Below are positions 1 to 9,500 of a stretch of 64,000 nt of DNA, piece by piece. The DNA comes from Microcaldota archaeon (lineage in GTDB: Archaea; Micrarchaeota; Micrarchaeia; Norongarragalinales; Norongarragalinaceae). Within the stretch, counting starts at the first letter, position 1. Each line of letters starts with the position of its first letter. A model generated the notes under the pieces. The model saw only the letters and a program-made list of their open reading frames with translations, did not search any database and was not told where the DNA came from. The position numbers and the translations under genes are program-made. The stretch covers positions 1-64,000 of the forward strand of contig JACQQD010000001.1 in the NCBI GenBank assembly GCA_016207165.1, written 5' to 3'.

Positions 1-989
1 ACGCGGAAAACGATTTCGCCGTCCGGGAGGTTGGGCGAATCCACGAGCTTCATGATGCGGCGGTCCTCCTTGCTTCTCCTCACGTACAACCGGTACGTGG
101 ACGTGTGCGCCAGCACGTGGCCGCCGATTGGCGCTGTGGGGTCGCCAAACAGAATGTCGGGCCGGTCCATGACTTGGTTCGTCACGTACACGGCCACGTT
201 GAATTGGTCCGCGTATCGAAGCAGTTGGTGGATGTGCTTGTTGAGCTTTTGCTGGCGTTCCGCCAATTCGCCGCGTCCCAGGTAATCCGCGCGAAACGCG
301 GCGGTAAGCGAATCCACGACGATCAGGCGAATGCCTTTCTCGCGGATGAGGGGCTCTAGTTTCTCGACCAACAGCATTTGGTGGTCGGAATTCAAAGCGC
401 GGGCCACGTGAATGTTGGACAAAACGGTCTGCGGGTCCAAGCCCTGCGCCTCTGCCATTTGGACGATGCGCTCCGGCCGAAACGTGGACTCCGTGTCAAT
501 GAACGCCACGGAACCACCCAAACCGCCTTTTTCTTTGGGCAGTTGCGCGTTCACGCACAACTGGAAGCCGATTTGAGATTTTCCGCTTCCAAAGCGCCCG
601 AACACTTCCGTGATGGCCTGCGTTTCCACGCCGCCGCCAATGAGCAAATCCAATTCACTGGAGCCAGTCGTTGCCTTTTCGATGAGTTTTCTCCGTTCCA
701 ACACGTCGGCGCCCGTCTCGAAACCCATTTCCAAAGCGTCGCGGGCCGCGTTGATGACTTTCACGGCCGAACCTTCGCCCACCCCCGATATTTCTTGCAG
801 TTCCGAGGGCATAGAGTACGCCAACGTCTCCAAGTTGTCGTACCCGGCTTGCTTGAGTTTCGCCAGAATCGACGGCCCGACCCCGGGAATGTCTTCCACC
901 GACGTGATTTTCTTGGCGTTTTTCTTGGAGGAGCCGATTTCCATGACCGGTACGCTTTCCTCGTTTTCCACGGATTCCTGTTCTTCCAT
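1..989 (-). CDS. radA: DNA repair and recombination protein RadA (3' end beyond window)
   Basis: RecA/Rad51-family recombinase that polymerises on single-stranded DNA and performs homologous strand exchange. Reading the minus strand from ATG 989, an N-terminal helix-hairpin-helix domain (about residues 30-80, motif [12 protein letters not shown]) is followed by the ATPase core with Walker A GRFGSGKS (about 131-138) and Walker B LIVVDSL (about 230). About 329 residues are visible; archaeal RadA is usually 320-350, so only the extreme C terminus is missing at the left edge. A TATA-like box (1027-1034) and an SD site AGGTGA (998-1003) support this start. It sits beside nurA, herA, mre11 and rad50, consistent with a recombination cluster. 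The identification is secure. Confidence 0.96.
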   Translation of the reverse strand, partial: MEEQESVENEESVPVMEIGSSKKNAKKITSVEDIPGVGPSILAKLKQAGYDNLETLAYSMPSELQEISGVGEGSAVKVINAARDALEMGFETGADVLERRKLIEKATTGSSELDLLIGGGVETQAITEVFGRFGSGKSQIGFQLCVNAQLPKEKGGLGGSVAFIDTESTFRPERIVQMAEAQGLDPQTVLSNIHVARALNSDHQMLLVEKLEPLIREKGIRLIVVDSLTAAFRADYLGRGELAERQQKLNKHIHQLLRYADQFNVAVYVTNQVMDRPDILFGDPTAPIGGHVLAHTSTYRLYVRRSKEDRRIMKLVDSPNLPDGEIVFR

Positions 990-997
990 CACGAGCT

Positions 998-1036
998 TCA
1001 CCTGACACAAAAGCAATGGAAAGCGGTTTATAAATG
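998..1036 (-). promoter_or_regulatory. radA promoter and ribosome binding site
   Basis: On the minus strand, TTTATAAA (1027-1034) lies about 40 bases before the radA ATG and fits an archaeal TATA box with transcription starting near 1005. AGGTGA (998-1003) is a good Shine-Dalgarno site eight bases before the start codon. The leader would be very short. Confidence 0.6.
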
Positions 1037-1062
1037 CAGGGAGGGTAGCTGGCCGGTGAAAC

Positions 1063-1815
1063 TTACAGGGGGTGGGCAAAGCCCAGGGAGTTGAGGTGAT
1101 CAGCCAAGGCCGAAGCCAAGTGGTGGGCGGCGTGGCGGTCGATGCGTTCCTGGAGGGGACCCAAATCCAGTTGGAAGATGAAATCGGCTCCGTCGCGTTG
1201 GTGAGTGAAGGACGCCTTCAGGGGCGCGTGGGTAACCCGTTCAAAACGTTCCACGTGCGTGCCAAGCCGTAGTTCGGGGGAGGTGGGCGCGGGTGACTCC
1301 AGCGCGCGGGCGTCGAACTTCAAGTCACGTAACGCGGCCAGTTGCGCGGGAACATCGATGAACGCTTGTTTTCGGGCGCGGTGGCCGGACAACACGGCGT
1401 TGAGGTGGTCGGCCAGGGCGCGCGCGTTTCGGAACCGTTTTTGGGCGGCGCGGTGGCTTGCGACGCGGTCCATGGACTCCAGGGTCCCGTGAAGGTCGCC
1501 CAACAAGTTGCGAATGGTTTTCCGTTTTCCTTGGAAAAACAAGGCCACGTCGTTGATGTACGCGTTTCGGTATAGTGGTTTCAAGTGGCGGGCACGTTCT
1601 TTGAATATGCGCAGCATTTGGTAAACCGCGTTGCAGTCCGCCGGCGGCAGGGAGCCGATGTGTTCTTCGAATTCCTGGTCAAGCCTTCGCAGGGAATGGC
1701 CAAGGCCTTCAATGCGTTCCCGGGTTGCCGACTCGTCAAACACGGCGCCGTGGCAACGCGCCACGAGGTGGAGGTTGGCGCCGGCGGCCACGCATTCGAC
1801 GTGAAACGCGCACAT
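1063..1815 (-). CDS. Hypothetical protein, mostly helical
   Basis: I do not recognise a family. From ATG 1815 the protein is about 250 residues, with a Cys-rich start ([21 protein letters not shown]) and then a charged, mostly helical body rich in Arg, His and Ala, without membrane segments or an obvious nucleotide-binding motif. The frame could extend upstream to a TTG at 1869, but a TATA-like GTTTAAG about 25 bases before ATG 1815 favours the shorter, nearly leaderless form. It is upstream of radA on the same strand and divergent from the membrane-protein/nurA operon, so a role linked to that cluster is possible but only by proximity. Codon usage resembles neighbouring genes. Confidence 0.6.
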   Translation of the reverse strand: MCAFHVECVAAGANLHLVARCHGAVFDESATRERIEGLGHSLRRLDQEFEEHIGSLPPADCNAVYQMLRIFKERARHLKPLYRNAYINDVALFFQGKRKTIRNLLGDLHGTLESMDRVASHRAAQKRFRNARALADHLNAVLSGHRARKQAFIDVPAQLAALRDLKFDARALESPAPTSPELRLGTHVERFERVTHAPLKASFTHQRDGADFIFQLDLGPLQERIDRHAAHHLASALADHLNSLGFAHPL

Positions 1816-1901
1816 GATGGGCCAAAGCCCGCGCGCCTTAAACAAGGTTTGCGTTGCCGAAAAACGCAAAGCCTTAAAGCAATCCGGGGCGTAACGGGTG
1901 C

Positions 1902-2384
1902 ATGAACTACCGCACGGCGGGGCTGGCCGTATTCTGGGTCACCGTCGCCATCACCCTGGCGTGGGGGGCCTTGAATCGCCTGGACGTGGCGCTGGTGACG
2001 TTTGTGGTCGGATTGTTTTTCACGGAACAAGCCTTTGTCGCGGCGTGGGTGGAAGAAAGTTTTCCGTTTCCCGGAAACCTGCGGCTGTCGTTTCTCTCCG
2101 CGCAATTGGTGCCCAAGCATGGCTTTCACGTGTTTGACCACCTTATTTGGGAAGGCGACATGAAGGACCGGTTCACGCCGTTTACCTTGATCGTGCACGC
2201 CAAGAAACCGGTGCGGCACGCCAAGAAAAACGCGGAAAAACTCAAGAAAGAATTTGGCCGAGTCGTAGGATTGCAGGAAACCGACATTCAAGCCAAGACC
2301 GCGGTGGCGCACTTCCGGGACGTGACGCCCATTCGGCAATCCGTCCAACGCACCCTGGAATTGTTGGAAAAGGTTTGGAAGTAA
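1902..2384 (+). CDS. Small membrane-anchored protein upstream of nurA
   Basis: Unrecognised 160-residue protein. Two adjacent hydrophobic stretches near the N terminus (about residues 8-25 and 29-45, for example LAVFWVTVAITLAW) suggest a membrane hairpin; the rest is soluble and basic toward the C terminus (KKNAEKLKKEFGRVV). A CCTTAAAGC box about 25 bases upstream predicts a leaderless mRNA starting at this ATG. The stop is six bases before nurA, so the two are probably co-transcribed. No function is assigned. Confidence 0.65.
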   Translation: MNYRTAGLAVFWVTVAITLAWGALNRLDVALVTFVVGLFFTEQAFVAAWVEESFPFPGNLRLSFLSAQLVPKHGFHVFDHLIWEGDMKDRFTPFTLIVHAKKPVRHAKKNAEKLKKEFGRVVGLQETDIQAKTAVAHFRDVTPIRQSVQRTLELLEKVWK

Positions 2385-2390
2385 ACACCG

Positions 2391-3389
2391 ATGCGTGACG
2401 CCCTGGACCAAATCCAATCCGCGTTGGAAAAGCACCGCGAAACCCCGATTGGAAAACCCTTTTTCTCGGATCCCCGCTACCACGTCCAGGAATTCAGCCA
2501 AGAAAACTTCAAGGCGTTGGAAGGCAAGCGCACGCATTTGGCGTTCGTCGACGCCGGCAACCAAGAGTTGTTGGGGGGCGCTTCCGCGTCGCTCCAGTTC
2601 GTGCGCGTGTACGCCGGAGTGTTTTCCGGGAAAAAACGCGTCCATCAAGAGCGCCACGAGTTTCTGTGTTTGACGCAAAGCGTGGACGGCGCAACCTTTC
2701 AATCCACGCTGATTCCCCTTGAAGGCGGCCTGCTTCAAGAAGAAGGCGTTTTCACGGTCAACGGCGGTGAAGTGCAAGATGCCGAACAGCGCTCGAAAGC
2801 CGCGCAAGTCGGCGCGCTCACCAGGCGGTTTGCCGAGTGGGCGCTTTGCGGCAAAATCCTCCAGGAGTTTGACGACGTAACCGTAGTCAAGGACGGAACC
2901 CTCCAGACCTCGGTGGCCAAGGAAAGCTTTTACGCCAGACGCGCGCTTTCCAAGACCACCGAAACCAAGACGCTCTGCGCGCTTTCCAAGACCAGCACGC
3001 TTTTGACGACCACGGGATGGAGCGTGACGGACGCCGTGCAAACCATGGCGCCATCCGGGGCGTGGGCGTATGAGTGGATTGGAAAAAGCGAGCAACCCGA
3101 CCATCCGGCCCACATCGCCGTCGCCAAACTCCACCCCAGTGCCGAACGCGCGTTCCGCGTCGAAGCCGCAAAGCCCCACACTCAAATTCCATGGAAAAGC
3201 CTTGAAGAAAACGCGTCGGACCCCGCGTTTCTGGGTTACCCGTACGGCTTGGTGGACGCCGACCACCACGCCCGCGTGACCAATGCGGAAGCCCTATCTT
3301 GGAAGGCGTTGGTTTACGCCAAGCTCGGCCAAGAAGCGGATAACCTTGCCAAACACACCGACGCGCACGCGTGGCTAAGCAAACTGTAG
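2391..3389 (+). CDS. nurA: NurA-like 5'-3' nuclease
   Basis: NurA nucleases work with the HerA translocase and Mre11-Rad50 to resect DNA ends and make 3' single strands for RadA. The 332-residue protein shows the N-terminal acidic motif THLAFVDAGNQEL (Asp near 54), matching the FVDGS-type metal-binding motif of NurA, and the C-terminal GYPYGLVDADHHARV (about 283-297), which resembles the conserved NurA ending. Length fits the family. It follows a small membrane protein by six bases. herA lies about 1.7 kb downstream on the same strand, with a VapBC pair and a TraB-like gene in between, whereas nurA and herA are often adjacent in archaea. The assignment rests on motifs plus context. Confidence 0.75.
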   Translation: MRDALDQIQSALEKHRETPIGKPFFSDPRYHVQEFSQENFKALEGKRTHLAFVDAGNQELLGGASASLQFVRVYAGVFSGKKRVHQERHEFLCLTQSVDGATFQSTLIPLEGGLLQEEGVFTVNGGEVQDAEQRSKAAQVGALTRRFAEWALCGKILQEFDDVTVVKDGTLQTSVAKESFYARRALSKTTETKTLCALSKTSTLLTTTGWSVTDAVQTMAPSGAWAYEWIGKSEQPDHPAHIAVAKLHPSAERAFRVEAAKPHTQIPWKSLEENASDPAFLGYPYGLVDADHHARVTNAEALSWKALVYAKLGQEADNLAKHTDAHAWLSKL

Positions 3390-3416
3390 AGCAGTTGAAG
3401 AAAAATCAACCCAACC

Positions 3417-3454
3417 CTTAAATAGAAAAAGTGTAAAAAGTGTAATTGGTGTAA
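3417..3454 (+). promoter_or_regulatory. TATA box followed by three GTGTAA direct repeats (candidate VapB operator)
   Basis: A TATA-like CTTAAATAG (3417-3425) is followed by GTGTAA at 3431, 3440 and 3449, spaced exactly 9 bases, ending four bases before the antitoxin ATG. Protein bound here would cover the transcription start, as expected for antitoxin autoregulation. The repeats are seen directly; their role is inferred. Confidence 0.55.
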
Positions 3455-3457
3455 TAT

Positions 3458-3718
3458 ATGAAGTACGTGACGAAGAAAGTGCCAGAAGACGCCCAACCCC
3501 TGCTGAACCGCTTTCAAGCCGAATACACGCTGGAAACCGGGGAAAAGATCACGGAAGGCCAGGCGTTCAAGAAAGCGCTTCAAGACGCATTGAAGTACCG
3601 CAAAGAAAAAAGGGTAAATAGGAAACGATACTCGTTGAAGGACTTGAAGGGCTTCATCAAAGGAGGCCTCAAAACCAATGCCACGGAAGAAATCGACCAC
3701 GTGGTGTACGGGATATGA
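3458..3718 (+). CDS. VapB-type antitoxin
   Basis: 86-residue basic protein (MKYVTKKVPEDAQPLLNRF start) encoded immediately before a PIN-domain toxin, with its TGA overlapping the toxin ATG. In VapBC modules the antitoxin binds the operator through an N-terminal DNA-binding part and blocks the toxin with its C-terminal tail. The N-terminal half could form a ribbon-helix-helix or related fold (helices around 9-22 and 32-45); I cannot name the exact family. Identification comes mainly from size, overlap with the toxin and the repeat array in the promoter. Confidence 0.75.
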   Translation: MKYVTKKVPEDAQPLLNRFQAEYTLETGEKITEGQAFKKALQDALKYRKEKRVNRKRYSLKDLKGFIKGGLKTNATEEIDHVVYGI

Positions 3719-4116
3719 GGATATTCTTGGATTCGGGGGCATTCATCGCCTACAACCGGGAACAAGATTTACATCACAACGCGGCCGTCAAATTTTTGGA
3801 TTCATTCAGTGACGAAAACGTTCCGACGGTTACCTCGAACCACGTCGTCGAAGAAGTGGTGACCTACCTGCAAGCACGAGAAGGACGTGAAAAAGCGTTT
3901 TTCGCCGGACAGCGGTTGTTGGAAAACCGCCAGCTTTCGATCATCTACGTCAACGAAAACCATATCCGAAACGCGTTGACGGTCGTCCGCAAACGGGACG
4001 GGCTAAGTTTGTGTGACGCGCTAACCGCTACCATGATGGAGGAAGAAGGCATCCAAAAGCTCTGCTCGTTTGACTCGGACTTTGACCAATTCAAGCACAT
4101 CCAACGCCTACATTGA
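3715..4116 (+). CDS. VapC-type PIN-domain ribonuclease toxin
   Basis: 133-residue PIN domain, the standard size of VapC toxins, which cleave tRNA or rRNA in a metal-dependent way. The acidic residues fit the PIN tetrad: D6 in FLDSGAF, E46 in NHVVEEVV, D101 in LSLCDALT and D120 in CSFDSDFDQF. Translation is coupled to the upstream antitoxin by an ATGA overlap at 3715. The frame is intact, so unlike the toxin near 16.9 kb this one looks functional. It sits between nurA and the TraB-like gene. Confidence 0.88.
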   Translation: MRIFLDSGAFIAYNREQDLHHNAAVKFLDSFSDENVPTVTSNHVVEEVVTYLQAREGREKAFFAGQRLLENRQLSIIYVNENHIRNALTVVRKRDGLSLCDALTATMMEEEGIQKLCSFDSDFDQFKHIQRLH

Positions 4117-4153
4117 AAGCAATCTATAACTAGAACCCACCGGATATTCCCGC

Positions 4154-5080
4154 ATGGCGTTTTCCCGTGAGGAATTGTTCCCGAAAATCAAGACCGCTCA
4201 CGGACAAGTCAACGTGTACGGTTACCCCCACGGGTTTTCGCCGGGACCCATCCAGCACGACGAGGCACGAAGAGCTCTGGAGGAAGAAGTCCGCGGATTT
4301 CAGCCGCATGACTACGTAATGGTGGAAGGGCAGCACGACGACCATTTCCAGGCTCTGGGACTTCCGACGGGCGAAGAACAAGACGTGCTGGAAAGCAAGA
4401 TCCGGCGTTTGGGCGTGACTGGAAGAATCGAGCGACCGGAATTCCATGAAATCATTGGCCTGCCGGTTGTCGACCCAGGACTGCGCATGGAACAATTCAC
4501 GCTAACGCCAAATACCGCGCAAGAAATCGCTGAAGCAGAAGAAGAGTTCAGCCGCGTGACACTGCAGGAAGCCGTTCGCCCGGGCATGGACGCCGTCCGA
4601 AAGCACCGGAAAGAATGGGAAGAAAGCCTTGCGCACGGGTTGAACGAAAAAAAACCAAAGGAAATCCAACGTTACACGGAGTTCAAACTGCCATTCCGAA
4701 GCCTGTTGCTGGCGCGGGCCGCGCATTACCGCGCCGAAGCGCTGGGCGGGACCGTGAGACTGTTCACCGGATTTTTGCACGTGGACGAAATCAACCGGTT
4801 CCTGAAAAGTCCGGAGCGCGTGGACGAATACCTGGGGAAACTCCAGAGAAGCCACCCCGAACTTGAGAGGCTTTACAAGTGGCACGAACACGTCAACAAG
4901 CAAATCCTGGAGGCGTTCCGACACTCCGAGCACTTGGTCAAAACAGCCCAGCGGCCTCGTTGGCTGGAATTCTTGGCTCGAAACATCCAAGCCGATGCCC
5001 TTAAAGCCTACTTCACCGGCCGGCACGAACAAGGTTCCTTGAAGGCGTTGGTCGAACGGTTTAAAGAGCAAGACCGGTAG
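4154..5080 (+). CDS. TraB/PrgY-like family protein
   Basis: 308-residue soluble protein. The N terminus ([17 protein letters not shown], then [12 protein letters not shown] near residue 60) and the C-terminal block ([14 protein letters not shown], then [16 protein letters not shown] near 205-225) match the architecture of TraB-like proteins, where a glycine/histidine N-terminal motif, a V.VE motif and a late G..H..I motif form the presumed metal-dependent active site. The substrate is unknown. A TATA-like box (around 4125) predicts a leaderless mRNA, and herA starts ten bases downstream, so the pair is probably one transcript. A second TraB-like gene lies at 32895-33890. Family placement is by motif pattern only. 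Confidence 0.5.
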   Translation: MAFSREELFPKIKTAHGQVNVYGYPHGFSPGPIQHDEARRALEEEVRGFQPHDYVMVEGQHDDHFQALGLPTGEEQDVLESKIRRLGVTGRIERPEFHEIIGLPVVDPGLRMEQFTLTPNTAQEIAEAEEEFSRVTLQEAVRPGMDAVRKHRKEWEESLAHGLNEKKPKEIQRYTEFKLPFRSLLLARAAHYRAEALGGTVRLFTGFLHVDEINRFLKSPERVDEYLGKLQRSHPELERLYKWHEHVNKQILEAFRHSEHLVKTAQRPRWLEFLARNIQADALKAYFTGRHEQGSLKALVERFKEQDR

Positions 5081-5090
5081 AGGACAGAAC

Positions 5091-6545
5091 ATGAACGTCG
5101 TCGCGCAGATCGTGGGAGGCCAGCACGCCGACATTTTGCTTCGGCAGAAAAGCGGGGAGGACCTGGAACTCGGCGAGTTGTTGGTGGCCGAAAACGGCTC
5201 CGCCAAAATCCTCCTGCAAGTCTTTGATTTGTTGTACGGCAGCCAAATCCAGCCCGAAGCCCTGCAATGGGCTTCCGGCCTTCAACTGGAGGACGTGTCA
5301 AAAAGCGGATTCATGGAAGAGCAATTGCGCAACTACGTCTTGGCCAAAGTCAAGGCGGTGGCCCACGTCAAAAACGGCGTGGCGGTTACCCCCAAGACGC
5401 TTCCCAGATTCTTTTCCAGCCTCAGGCGCCTGGAAAACGAGGACCTTGCCTTTTTAGAGAACCCGGAAAAACCGTTGTACGCCGGCAACGTGCGCTGTGG
5501 TTCGCGTTGCTTGGACAAAGCCGTGTTCTTGGATGGCACGCAAGTCTTACCCACCCACGTCTTGGTGGCGGCGGGTACGGGAAAAGGAAAATCAAATTTG
5601 GTAAAATGTTTACTGTACAGACTCCTGGATTCCAACTACTGCGGCGTTTTGGTGTTGGATCCCCACAACGAGTACGCCGACGCACTCCGAAGCCACCCCC
5701 ACGCCGGCAAGCAACTGGTTTCCTATTCGCCGAAACCCGGACGCGGCGGCATCACATTGAGAATCAATTACAAAAGCCTGAAACCCTGGCATTTCAGCGG
5801 AATCGTGTCATTTACCGAAGCCCAGAACGAAACCATTTGGACGTACTACAAGGAATTCAAAAACGATTGGCTCACCGAGATTCTGGCAGAGGACATCTCC
5901 GAGAAACTCCAGCCGCGCTTCGAGCGCCGGGCCCTCAAAGAGGAAACGCTTCGCGTACTGCAACGCAAACTCGAACTGGCCCTGCGCAACAGCGTGTTCA
6001 GCACAGAAGGCGGAAAGACTACCGTGGCGGACATCGCGCACGCCCTGGACGACGGCAAAGTCGTCGTGATTGACACGTCCGGCGTGTCCTCGGACACGGA
6101 ACTCTTAATTGGCAGCATCCTGGCCAACGACGTGTTCGAGAAAGCCAAACAAGGTCCCGGCAAACTCAAAAGCATCGTCATCGAGGAAGCCCCGCGCGTC
6201 TTGAGGGAGGGCTCCTCCAACGTGTTCTCATCCATTGCCCGCGAAGGCCGGAAATTCAGCGTGGGACTGATCGCCATCACGCAACTGGCGTCCCTGATTC
6301 CCAGGGAAGTGTTGGCCAACATGAACACGAAAATCATTTTGGGCAACGAAATGCGGGCGGAACGCGAGGCCATCATTGGCTCGGCGGCCCAGGACCTCTC
6401 GGATGACTCCAAGACCATTGCCGGCTTGGACAAAGGCGAAGCCATCATTTCCAGCGTCTACACCAAGTTCGCGCTACCCGTTCAATTCCCGAAATTCGAG
6501 GACGTCGCGAAAAAAGCCGCCGGCACCCAAAAACGGTTCACGTAA
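5091..6545 (+). CDS. herA: HerA-like bipolar DNA helicase/translocase
   Basis: HerA is an FtsK/VirB4-like hexameric ATPase that pumps DNA into NurA during end resection. The 484-residue protein starts with a beta-rich HAS-like domain ([15 protein letters not shown], cf. GDDVVVGR-type starts), then Walker [10 protein letters not shown] (161-169) followed by [10 protein letters not shown], and a second acidic motif [10 protein letters not shown] (about 363), with [15 protein letters not shown] typical of HerA. Length is normal for the family. It follows the TraB-like gene by ten bases with AGAGGAC as a possible ribosome site. nurA is upstream in the same direction. Confidence 0.88.
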   Translation: MNVVAQIVGGQHADILLRQKSGEDLELGELLVAENGSAKILLQVFDLLYGSQIQPEALQWASGLQLEDVSKSGFMEEQLRNYVLAKVKAVAHVKNGVAVTPKTLPRFFSSLRRLENEDLAFLENPEKPLYAGNVRCGSRCLDKAVFLDGTQVLPTHVLVAAGTGKGKSNLVKCLLYRLLDSNYCGVLVLDPHNEYADALRSHPHAGKQLVSYSPKPGRGGITLRINYKSLKPWHFSGIVSFTEAQNETIWTYYKEFKNDWLTEILAEDISEKLQPRFERRALKEETLRVLQRKLELALRNSVFSTEGGKTTVADIAHALDDGKVVVIDTSGVSSDTELLIGSILANDVFEKAKQGPGKLKSIVIEEAPRVLREGSSNVFSSIAREGRKFSVGLIAITQLASLIPREVLANMNTKIILGNEMRAEREAIIGSAAQDLSDDSKTIAGLDKGEAIISSVYTKFALPVQFPKFEDVAKKAAGTQKRFT

Positions 6546-6595
6546 ACGCCCAAAAAAAAGATGTTTTAAATGGGTTCAACAAGTTAGTGAATGGT

Positions 6596-9500
6596 ATGAC
6601 CCAACGCGCCCAGGGTACTTTCGAGTACGTCCTATTGCTGGGCGGCGCGTTGCTCATCGTGGCCCTGGCCTCATTGGTTTTAATCAACCAATCCCCGGAC
6701 GTGGACGAACGCAAAGTCTGCGCCGCCGTGGCCCGCGCGGCGGTGTCCTGTTTTGACGCGCAAGGAAACTTCTACCCCGACCGAACGTTCCAGTTCAATG
6801 GAAAGCAAACCTCGTGCGGCTGCGCGCCCGGCCAACCCGTACCCGGAGGCATCGTGCCACCCGGTTCTAGTCCCCCGCCGCAAGTAAGCCCGCCTCCAGA
6901 TTCCTGCACCGCCCAAAGCCAATCCTGCAACCCCTCCAGTTCCACGTGTTGCACCGGGTTGACGTGCACCGGTGGGCTGCCGTTCATTGGAGGCGACACG
7001 TGTCAAGTCGCGCCCGGACAGCCGACGCCAAGTCCAACGCCCCAGGCCTGCCAGAACACGCCGGCGTCTTGCGGACAGCCGGGCGCGTGCCAGGACTGCA
7101 CGCAACAACAAGTTCCGCCCACGGAAAACAGCGCGGCTTTCTGCCAGGGCAACCAAGTCGTCCACACGCAAACCGCGTATTCTCCGTCATGCCAGCCGAA
7201 CCAAACCTGCGGTTTTTCGCCAACCCAAACCACGGTGGTGGACCAAACGTGTTCTCAAACGCAAGTCTGCCAGAACGCGGCATGCGTGCCCATCCAAGAC
7301 GTGGCGCTCATCGTGGGGAATGACGTGGAACTGGCGGAAAACGAGGGCCTTCAATTCGCTGGAAGACCGTTGAATGCAGAAGAACAGGCTTTGAAATCGC
7401 TTTTGGAGTCTTACCCCTCCGTGCGCGTCAGTTTAATCAAATCGGGCCAGGCCACGTACGACGGCTTGAAAGACTTCAAGGCCGTGGCCGTCACCGACTA
7501 CCATGGCGAACCATTTAACGCGGAAGTCATCACGAAGTTGGCCGCCGACGGCAAGAAAGTCTTGCTGGCGCACGACGCCATCGGCTTCCAAGCCAACCAG
7601 CAACCGGGGGCCACGGGCAACACATTCGTACGCCCCACCAAACCCGAGGCGTTCCTGAACAACTACAGCGAATACCGGGAGTATGACAACTACGTCGGCG
7701 TGCAATCCGGAGGCAGCGCCTACCAAGCGTGGATGGCCAAAAGCATCGGTTCGGCCGATGGCTACGGAGGATACGGTACTTCCACCGGCTACGCAACCAA
7801 CGACCAGACCGGCGGCCGCTGGGCCGCGTGGGGCTACGATCCATCGAAGTTGACCGGCGAAGGCAACATCATGGCCCGCCAAATGATCCAATGGACTTTG
7901 GGCGTTACGCAAAACGCGGTGGTGGTGCCCAACAGCGCGGTGGCACTGATCGCCAAAGACTACGCGGCCACGCCATCCCTCACCGAAAAAGAGCAAGCCC
8001 TCAAACAACTCTGGGAAAAAGAAGGCTACGCGGTTTTCGTCGTTTCCCAGTCCAAGCGCTTTGACGCCGATTACTCCAAGGCCAAAGCCATTACGGCAGC
8101 AGAAGACGTCAACGTGCAATTGCCCGACTTTTTCAGCCGCCTCAGCGATGAAAAACCCGTGTTGTTGGCTTCCAACGGGTTGCGCGTGTTTTGGCCACTG
8201 ACGGAAAGCAACCAAAACCAGCTGCACTTTAACACCAACAAAGGTTTGCTTGCCAATTACGACGCCGAATACGAGAACTGGGTTGACGTGACCAACGACG
8301 CCAAGGGCGTCGCCCGCAACAACTGGGGATACGGGTTCAGCCAAAGCGACTCTTCGTATGGATACGCGGGAGCCACGTTTTACAAGGAAACGTCGAAAGC
8401 CAAAAGCGCGCTTTTTGGGTTTGACCCGTCCAAGCTCACCGGCGAAGGCAAAATCCTGTTCCAGCAAGCCGTCCGCTACGTCACCCAGGAAACCCGCAAG
8501 GACCCCGTGCCCGTGGGATCCGTCATCTTGGTCGCGGAAAGCTACGACGACGTGCCCACGCTGTCAACCACGGAAGCCGCACTCAAGGCGTTCTTGGAAC
8601 AACGCGGCCACTCCGTGCACGCCATTTCCCAGGCGCGCCGCTTTACCACGGATTACGCCAACGCCAAAGCCGTGGCCCTGGCCGGCAAACAACCCTATGA
8701 ATTCACGTTGAGGGAGTTCTACTTGAAGCTGGGCGACGAAAAGCCTCTTCTGGTGGTTCACAACGGCGTGCGTTTGATGCACCGGCTGGGCAACGGCGGA
8801 AGCGTCGCGTACACAAAAATTCAGCGCGACAGCCAGAAAGCGTTCTTGAAGAACTACGACCCCGACGAGGAAATTGGCATCCCCCTGGTCAGCGGGGGAA
8901 CGTCGTTTACCAAAAGAGGGTGGGCGGGGTGGAACCAACTGGATTGGACGGATTGCTGTTACGGCGGCGCCTTGGCGTACAGAGAATTCGGCAACATCAA
9001 AAGCGCTTTGTTCGCGTACGACGTGGCGTATTTGACGTCGGAAGGCCAAATCATGCTGGACGAAATTTTGCGGTGGATGCTTCAAGACGAGGGCACGGCG
9101 CAAACCATTCCAGAGGGAAGCGTGGCGCTCTTGGTGGCCGACTACGATGGCGCGGTGCTCACGCCGCGGGAGACCACGCTGCAAAACCACTTGACCACCA
9201 TGGGGCTCAATGTGGTGACGGTAGCCCAGAAAAACCGGTTCAAAACCGATTTCTCAAAAGCCGCGTTTCTGGCCATCGCCGAAAAACCATATCCCCAAAC
9301 ACTCAACACCCATCTGGCCAGCCTTTCCGCGGCCGCGCCGCGCGTGCTTTTGGTTGCGGAAAGCATCACCATTCCCAGGCCCAGCGCCAAAGGCCAGGCC
9401 ACCGACATGCACGTCTCGTCCAACACGGGCCCTCTTTCCCGCTACAAGGCGGACACCTGGATTCACGTCAAGGACGCGGCCGGCGACGCGTGGGGCCACA

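Noticed and set aside
1581..3269. 562-residue open frame on the minus strand across nurA
   Set aside because: It lies opposite nurA and its upstream neighbour, whose frames show family motifs and promoters; this one has a biased composition rich in Arg, Phe and Gly and no recognised motif.
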